Below, one piece after another: positions 4,385 to 5,600 of a stretch of DNA of 5,600 nt. Both the position numbers and the translations under genes were made by a program. The notes under the pieces were generated by a model. The model was given only the letters and a program-made list of their open reading frames with translations. It was not told the DNA's origin and did not search any database. Every line of letters starts with the position of its first letter. Within the stretch, counting starts at the first letter, position 1. The stretch lies in the NCBI GenBank assembly GCA_003483885.1, contig DMXI01000498.1, positions 1-5,600 on the forward strand, given 5' to 3'. The DNA is from Microscillaceae bacterium (GTDB lineage: Bacteria; Bacteroidota; Bacteroidia; Cytophagales; Microscillaceae).

Positions 4385-5600
4385 ATGTCTGATAAAACCA
4401 TAGCCCAATCCAGCACCTCTCTCGACGCAGTCGAAAGACGTAACCCTTTTCCTGGCCTGCGATCTTTTAAGTATGAGGAAAGTCACTTATACTTTGGAAG
4501 AGACAACCAGATAGAAATTGTGTTGAACAAACTTGTTCAGCATCGTTTTGTAGCGGTTGTAGGTACCTCAGGTATTGGTAAATCTTCTTTCCTTTATTGT
4601 GGATTATTTCCTACCCTCTTTGGAGATTACCAAACCGATTACAGTAACAAGTGGGAGATCTTTACATTCCGTCCTGGAGAATCACCCATTAAAAATCTGG
4701 CCCAATCAATTACGAACGAAGCCGTTAAAAATAACCCCGAACTAGACCCAGAAATGACTTTTAATGTAGAATACTCTACATTGACTAGTAGTTCTATGGG
4801 CTTAGTAGATGCCTTCCGGGGAAAGTTTGACAAATACCAAAAAAACTACCTCATCTTTGTAGATCAATTTGAGGAGCTTTTCCGGTTTAAAGACATTGAT
4901 ACCAACACGACTGAAGAAACCCTGGCTTTTATCAAATTGTTGTTAACGGCCACAGAACAAAGCGAAGTGCCTGTTTATGTGGCGCTTACGATGCGTTCAG
5001 ATTTTATTGGTGACTGTTCTCAATACCCCAATCTAACAAACGCGATTAACAAGAGTCAGTTTTTGATTCCTCAAATGACCCGAAACGAGAAAAAGGCGGC
5101 AGTTGAAGGACCAGTGAGGGTAATGGGGGCTGACATAGATGAGCGTTTGGTACAGCAGATTTTGAACGATGTTGGCGACAATGCAGACCAGTTGCCAATT
5201 ATGCAACACGCCTTGATGCGTACTTGGGATTACTGGGAACAAAGTGCGATTCATAATGAACCCATTAGTACAGGGCATTATGAGGCTATTGGAGGGATGA
5301 AGACTGCGTTGGAAGTACATGCAAATGAGGCTTTTAATGAACTGAATGACGAACAAAAAAAGCTCTGTGAACGAATTTTTAAAACCATCACTATCAAAGG
5401 AGATGATGGACGGAGGATTCGTCGCCCAACAAAATTGAGCGAAATTGCAGCGATTGCAGAAAGACCAATCGAAGATTGTATTGCCGTAATTGACAACTTC
5501 AGAAGAGCCGACCGTACCTTATTGATGCCTCCTCAGGAAGTACCATTAACTGAAGATAGCGTAATTGATATTTCGCACGAAAGTTTGATGCGTATTTGGG
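4385..5600 (+). CDS. nSTAND1 P-loop NTPase, N-terminal part (runs off the window)
   Basis: 405 complete codons are present with no stop before the window edge. The protein opens with NPFPGLRSFKYEES (20-33) and LYFGRD (35-40), the signature entry of the novel-STAND 1 ATPase family. The nucleotide site follows: Walker A GTSGIGKSS (60-68, K66, S67) and Walker B LIFVDQFEELF (156-166, D160, E163/E164). A sensor strand ALTMRSDF (200-207, R204) and the helical motif LPIMQHALMRTW (270-281) come next, then a winged-helix end with DISHESLMRIW (395-405). STAND NTPases are signal-dependent switches: ligand binding to a C-terminal sensor drives ATP-dependent oligomerisation that activates an effector. Only about 19 residues precede the NTPase, so no N-terminal effector is fused. 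Relatives in these bacteria often continue into WD40 or other repeats, which cannot be checked here. The ATG at 4385 has an A/T-rich leader and sits just before the conserved NPFPGL entry. There is no signal peptide. A vWA gene lies upstream on the same strand. Confidence 0.93.
   Translation, partial: MSDKTIAQSSTSLDAVERRNPFPGLRSFKYEESHLYFGRDNQIEIVLNKLVQHRFVAVVGTSGIGKSSFLYCGLFPTLFGDYQTDYSNKWEIFTFRPGESPIKNLAQSITNEAVKNNPELDPEMTFNVEYSTLTSSSMGLVDAFRGKFDKYQKNYLIFVDQFEELFRFKDIDTNTTEETLAFIKLLLTATEQSEVPVYVALTMRSDFIGDCSQYPNLTNAINKSQFLIPQMTRNEKKAAVEGPVRVMGADIDERLVQQILNDVGDNADQLPIMQHALMRTWDYWEQSAIHNEPISTGHYEAIGGMKTALEVHANEAFNELNDEQKKLCERIFKTITIKGDDGRRIRRPTKLSEIAAIAERPIEDCIAVIDNFRRADRTLLMPPQEVPLTEDSVIDISHESLMRIW

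Noticed and set aside
1..5600. CRISPR arrays, tRNA or rRNA genes, insertion sequences
   Set aside because: No regularly spaced repeats, no cloverleaf with TTCGA arm, no transposase motifs and no terminal inverted repeats with target duplications were seen.

Overview
The window looks like chromosomal DNA of a member of the Bacteroidota, probably a marine Cytophagales bacterium of the Microscilla or Flexibacter kind. This is inferred from four things: moderate, A/T-leaning base composition; start codons preceded by A/T-rich leaders without a Shine-Dalgarno box; good matches to the Bacteroidota promoter (TTG, about 20 bases, TAnnTTTG); and an nSTAND1 NTPase of the kind expanded in these large-genome gliding bacteria. 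No ribosomal or other taxonomic marker is present, so the assignment is tentative.

Left part (1-1523). A possible tail of a + strand gene (2-40) faces two minus-strand genes across a strong hairpin terminator (46-95). The minus-strand pair is a GNAT acetyltransferase (1032-1499) followed, 67 bases on, by a calcineurin-like metallophosphoesterase (107-964). They are probably co-transcribed. The last metal-site motif of the phosphoesterase reads GHTG instead of GHxH.

Middle part (1524-3324). Divergent from the GNAT gene is a 128-residue protein with a short membrane hairpin and a winged-helix-like C-terminal domain (1638-2024). After 457 bases without a convincing gene comes an exported DUF3108 protein (2482-3324).

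Right part (3325-5600). This is the most interesting section. A compact free-standing von Willebrand A (vWA) protein (3438-4109) with its own strong promoter is followed on the same strand by a large nSTAND1 P-loop NTPase gene. That gene starts at 4385 and runs off the window after 405 codons. Its 275-base upstream region is dense with signals: a near-consensus promoter (4136-4166), a perfect 7+7 palindrome (4242-4257), a second promoter-like box (4287-4294) and a perfect 8+8 hairpin (4322-4341). STAND NTPases with vWA partners are known from bacterial conflict and signalling systems. The pair is therefore a candidate sensing or defence module, but the C-terminal sensor or effector region lies outside the window and no effector domain is visible inside it.

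No RNA gene, insertion sequence, CRISPR array or integrase was seen.
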